NCBI GenBank assembly: GCA_002455375.1
Contig: DKKR01000007.1
Location: 25,640-49,128, forward strand
Direction: 5' to 3'
DNA from: Bacteroidetes bacterium UBA6661
GTDB taxonomy: Bacteria > Bacteroidota > Bacteroidia > AKYH767-A > OLB10
DNA: 23,489 bases
This document shows, piece by piece, positions 21,379 through 23,489 of this stretch (position 1 is its first letter; the number at the start of each line of letters is the position of its first letter). The position numbers and the translations under genes were made by a program. The notes under the pieces were generated by a model. The model made no database searches, was not told the origin of the DNA, and saw only the letters and a program-made list of their open reading frames with translations.

Positions 21379-23489
21379 ATGTCAGTTAATAAAGAAGCAC
21401 TCGATTATCATGCATCCGGTCGTCCCGGTAAAATTGAAGTGATACCCAGTAAACCATACAGCTCACAACGCGATTTATCCTTAGCCTATTCGCCTGGTGT
21501 TGCAGAGCCTTGCCTTGAAATTGAAAAAGACATTGACAACGTTTATAAATACACAGCCAAAGGAAATCTTGTTGCCGTAATTTCTAACGGCACTGCCGTT
21601 CTTGGCCTTGGCAACATTGGCCCCGAAGCATCAAAGCCTGTCATGGAAGGTAAGGGGCTTTTGTTTAAAATATTTGCAGACATTGATGTGTTCGATATAG
21701 AAATCAATCAAACTAACGTTGACGATTTTATAAAAACAGTAAAAGCCATTTCACCAACATTCGGTGGTATAAACCTCGAAGACATTAAAGCTCCTGAATG
21801 TTTTGAAATTGAAAGTCGCTTAAAAAATGAGTTGAATATTCCTGTTATGCATGACGATCAGCATGGCACTGCCATCATCTCAGGTGCAGCACTCATTAAT
21901 GCGTTGGATATTGTAAACAAAAAAATTAATCATGTAAAAATTGTTGTCAATGGTGCAGGTGCTTCAGCAATCTCATGTACCAAACTTTTTGTTTCGCTTG
22001 GTGCACAGAAAAAAAACATCACCATGCTCGACAGCACCGGTGTCATCAGAAAAGACCGTGAAGGATTAGACGTAAACAAAAGCGAATTTGCAACCGACAG
22101 AAACATTAACACACTTGAAGAAGCTATGCATGGTGCCGATGTATTTATCGGTCTCAGCAAAGGAAATATCCTGAGTGCAGACATGCTCAAATCAATGGCT
22201 GACAAACCTGTAGTTTTTGCTATGGCCAATCCAAATCCGGAAATTACTTATCCCGATGCCAAGAGTGCACGCGAAGATGTAATTATGGCAACAGGTCGCA
22301 GCGATTTTCCCAATCAGGTAAACAACGTAATCGGTTTCCCATTTATATTCAGAGGAGCATTAGATGTTCGTGCAACAAAAATCAACGAAGAGATGAAACT
22401 GGCAGCGGTGCATGCCATTGCGCAGTTGGCACGACAGCCCGTTCCAGAAATGGTAAACCTTGCCTACAACGCAAAAAATCTGCAATACGGTCCCGAATAT
22501 ATCATCCCCAAACCACTCGACCCAAGATTGATTTATACCGTTGCACCTGCCGTTGCACGTGCGGCTATGGAAACGGGTGTGGCACAGGTTAGCATTACCA
22601 ACTGGGAACACTATGTAGAAGACCTCAAAAAGCGCCTCAACCTCGACAATAAACTCATTCGTGCCATCGTAACAAGAGCCAAGCAAAATCCGCAGCGCAT
22701 AGTCTTTGCAGAAGCCGACAACTACAAAATTCTGAAAGCTGCACAACAAGTCAAAGAAGAAGGCATTGCACGGCCTATCCTGTTGGGCAACCGCGAACGC
22801 ATAAAACAAATCGTCACAGAAAATCACATTGACATAACCGACATACCTATTGTTGACCCGCGTATTGACACAGAGCATCTCAATACCTTTGGCGAACTGT
22901 TTTTCGAAAAAGCAAAACGCAGAGGTTTCTCCGTTTACGAAGCTAAAAAAGTAATGCGCGAAAGAAACTACTATGGTGCCATGATGGTAGAAACCGGACA
23001 GGCCGATGCACTTATTTCCGGTCTCACACGTAATTATGCCGACACCATTCGCCCTGCACTACGAATCATTGGTGTGCAGGAACATGGAACACGCGTTGCA
23101 GGTATGTATATCATGATGACAAAAAAAGGCCCCTTGTTCTTTGCCGACACCACCATTAATGTAAACCCCACATCAGAAGATTTAGTTGAAATAACCCTGC
23201 TCACTGCCAAAGCTGTTCAGCAATTCAACATCAAGCCGCGAATTGCACTCCTGTCATTCTCAAACTTCGGTACATCAAATGACCCCTCTGCCGTACGTAT
23301 CAGAAAAGCTGTAGAAATACTTCACGACAAATTTCCCGGCATGATAGTAGATGGCGAAATGCAGGCAAACTTTGCACTCAACATGCAGATGCTGCATGAC
23401 AGTTATCCTTTCTGCGAACTCATCAACGGTGGTGTCAACACACTCATCTTTCCAAACCTCGATGCCGGAAACATTGCATACAAACTACT
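21379..23489 (+). CDS. maeB: NADP-dependent malic enzyme, MaeB type (C-terminal end beyond right edge)
   Basis: The frame is open from the ATG at 21379 to the last base: 703 codons plus 2 nt. It is a two-part enzyme. Residues 1-410 are malic enzyme, which oxidatively decarboxylates malate to pyruvate: the catalytic Tyr is Y37 in SLAYSPGVAEP, the Lys is K92 in MEGKG, and metal and substrate residues lie in NLEDIKAPECFEIE and MHDDQHGTA. The nucleotide-binding loop is VVNGAGASA, and ANPNPEITYPDA follows. From about residue 415 a phosphotransacetylase-like domain begins (RIVFAEADNYKILKAA, later GLTRNYADTIRPAL), which in MaeB enzymes is regulatory. The family length is about 755-765, so some 55 residues are missing. 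G+C content rises after about base 22000. Confidence 0.93.
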   Translation, partial: MSVNKEALDYHASGRPGKIEVIPSKPYSSQRDLSLAYSPGVAEPCLEIEKDIDNVYKYTAKGNLVAVISNGTAVLGLGNIGPEASKPVMEGKGLLFKIFADIDVFDIEINQTNVDDFIKTVKAISPTFGGINLEDIKAPECFEIESRLKNELNIPVMHDDQHGTAIISGAALINALDIVNKKINHVKIVVNGAGASAISCTKLFVSLGAQKKNITMLDSTGVIRKDREGLDVNKSEFATDRNINTLEEAMHGADVFIGLSKGNILSADMLKSMADKPVVFAMANPNPEITYPDAKSAREDVIMATGRSDFPNQVNNVIGFPFIFRGALDVRATKINEEMKLAAVHAIAQLARQPVPEMVNLAYNAKNLQYGPEYIIPKPLDPRLIYTVAPAVARAAMETGVAQVSITNWEHYVEDLKKRLNLDNKLIRAIVTRAKQNPQRIVFAEADNYKILKAAQQVKEEGIARPILLGNRERIKQIVTENHIDITDIPIVDPRIDTEHLNTFGELFFEKAKRRGFSVYEAKKVMRERNYYGAMMVETGQADALISGLTRNYADTIRPALRIIGVQEHGTRVAGMYIMMTKKGPLFFADTTINVNPTSEDLVEITLLTAKAVQQFNIKPRIALLSFSNFGTSNDPSAVRIRKAVEILHDKFPGMIVDGEMQANFALNMQMLHDSYPFCELINGGVNTLIFPNLDAGNIAYKL

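Noticed and set aside
22360..22878. A 172-residue open frame on the minus strand inside maeB
   Set aside because: The maeB frame on the plus strand is unmistakable. The antisense frame is rich in Cys, Phe and Val without any motif and is a by-product of the C-ending codon bias in this part of maeB.

Overview
The window is AT-rich, densely packed bacterial DNA that points to the phylum Bacteroidota, probably an uncultured member of a Chitinophaga- or Sphingobacteria-like lineage. The evidence is the -7 promoter box TAnnTTTG upstream of many genes, weak or absent Shine-Dalgarno sequences, a giant PKD-repeat protein ending in a type IX secretion (Por) sorting tail, a DUF4293 membrane protein divergent from rho, and a TPR gene directly before ribH. 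There are no rRNA or tRNA genes, insertion sequences or CRISPR arrays. Two genes run off the ends: rho (left, minus strand) and the malic enzyme gene maeB (right, plus strand).

Layout. 1-1007: rho N-terminus and the divergent DUF4293 gene. 999-6677 (minus): a tight three-gene unit, with a very large secreted PKD protein, then a WecE-like sugar aminotransferase 4 nt later, then a small phosphodiesterase starting at a TTG that overlaps the previous stop. 6729-8703: the nucleotide-pool sanitiser rdgB converging on a beta-CASP metallo-beta-lactamase nuclease. 8814-10449: a DUF47/PhoU-like protein and a Pit phosphate transporter. 10674-11423: a DUF2975 membrane protein plus a small XRE repressor, preceded by a probable operator of two 9-bp direct repeats 21 bp apart.

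11563-16024 (minus) is the most distinctive part and looks like a nitrosative-stress or Fe-S maintenance island. In order of transcription it holds a DUF2249-RIC(ScdA/YtfE) di-iron repair protein, a cupin, a DUF1858 plus double DUF2249 protein, a 12-TM NnrS/heme-copper-oxidase-like protein, a DUF59 (MIP18/SufT-type) Fe-S assembly factor and an Rrf2 regulator with a Cys3-His cluster signature. The last four genes are separated by 11, -4 and 2 nt and must be one operon. The membrane protein has an exact threefold internal repeat of 134 residues. A roughly 110-bp strongly base-paired element lies between the cupin and RIC genes, and a CRP-geometry dyad lies upstream of the RIC promoter.

16276-18961: a TMEM175-type potassium channel with a clear intrinsic terminator, a GNAT acetyltransferase and a divergent FAD oxidoreductase. 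19123-23489: an FkbM methyltransferase, a TPR membrane protein with ribH (riboflavin synthesis), and maeB, whose second half is visibly richer in G+C than its first. No gene-free stretch exceeds 300 bases; the longest are 14798-15061, 10450-10673 and 16055-16275.
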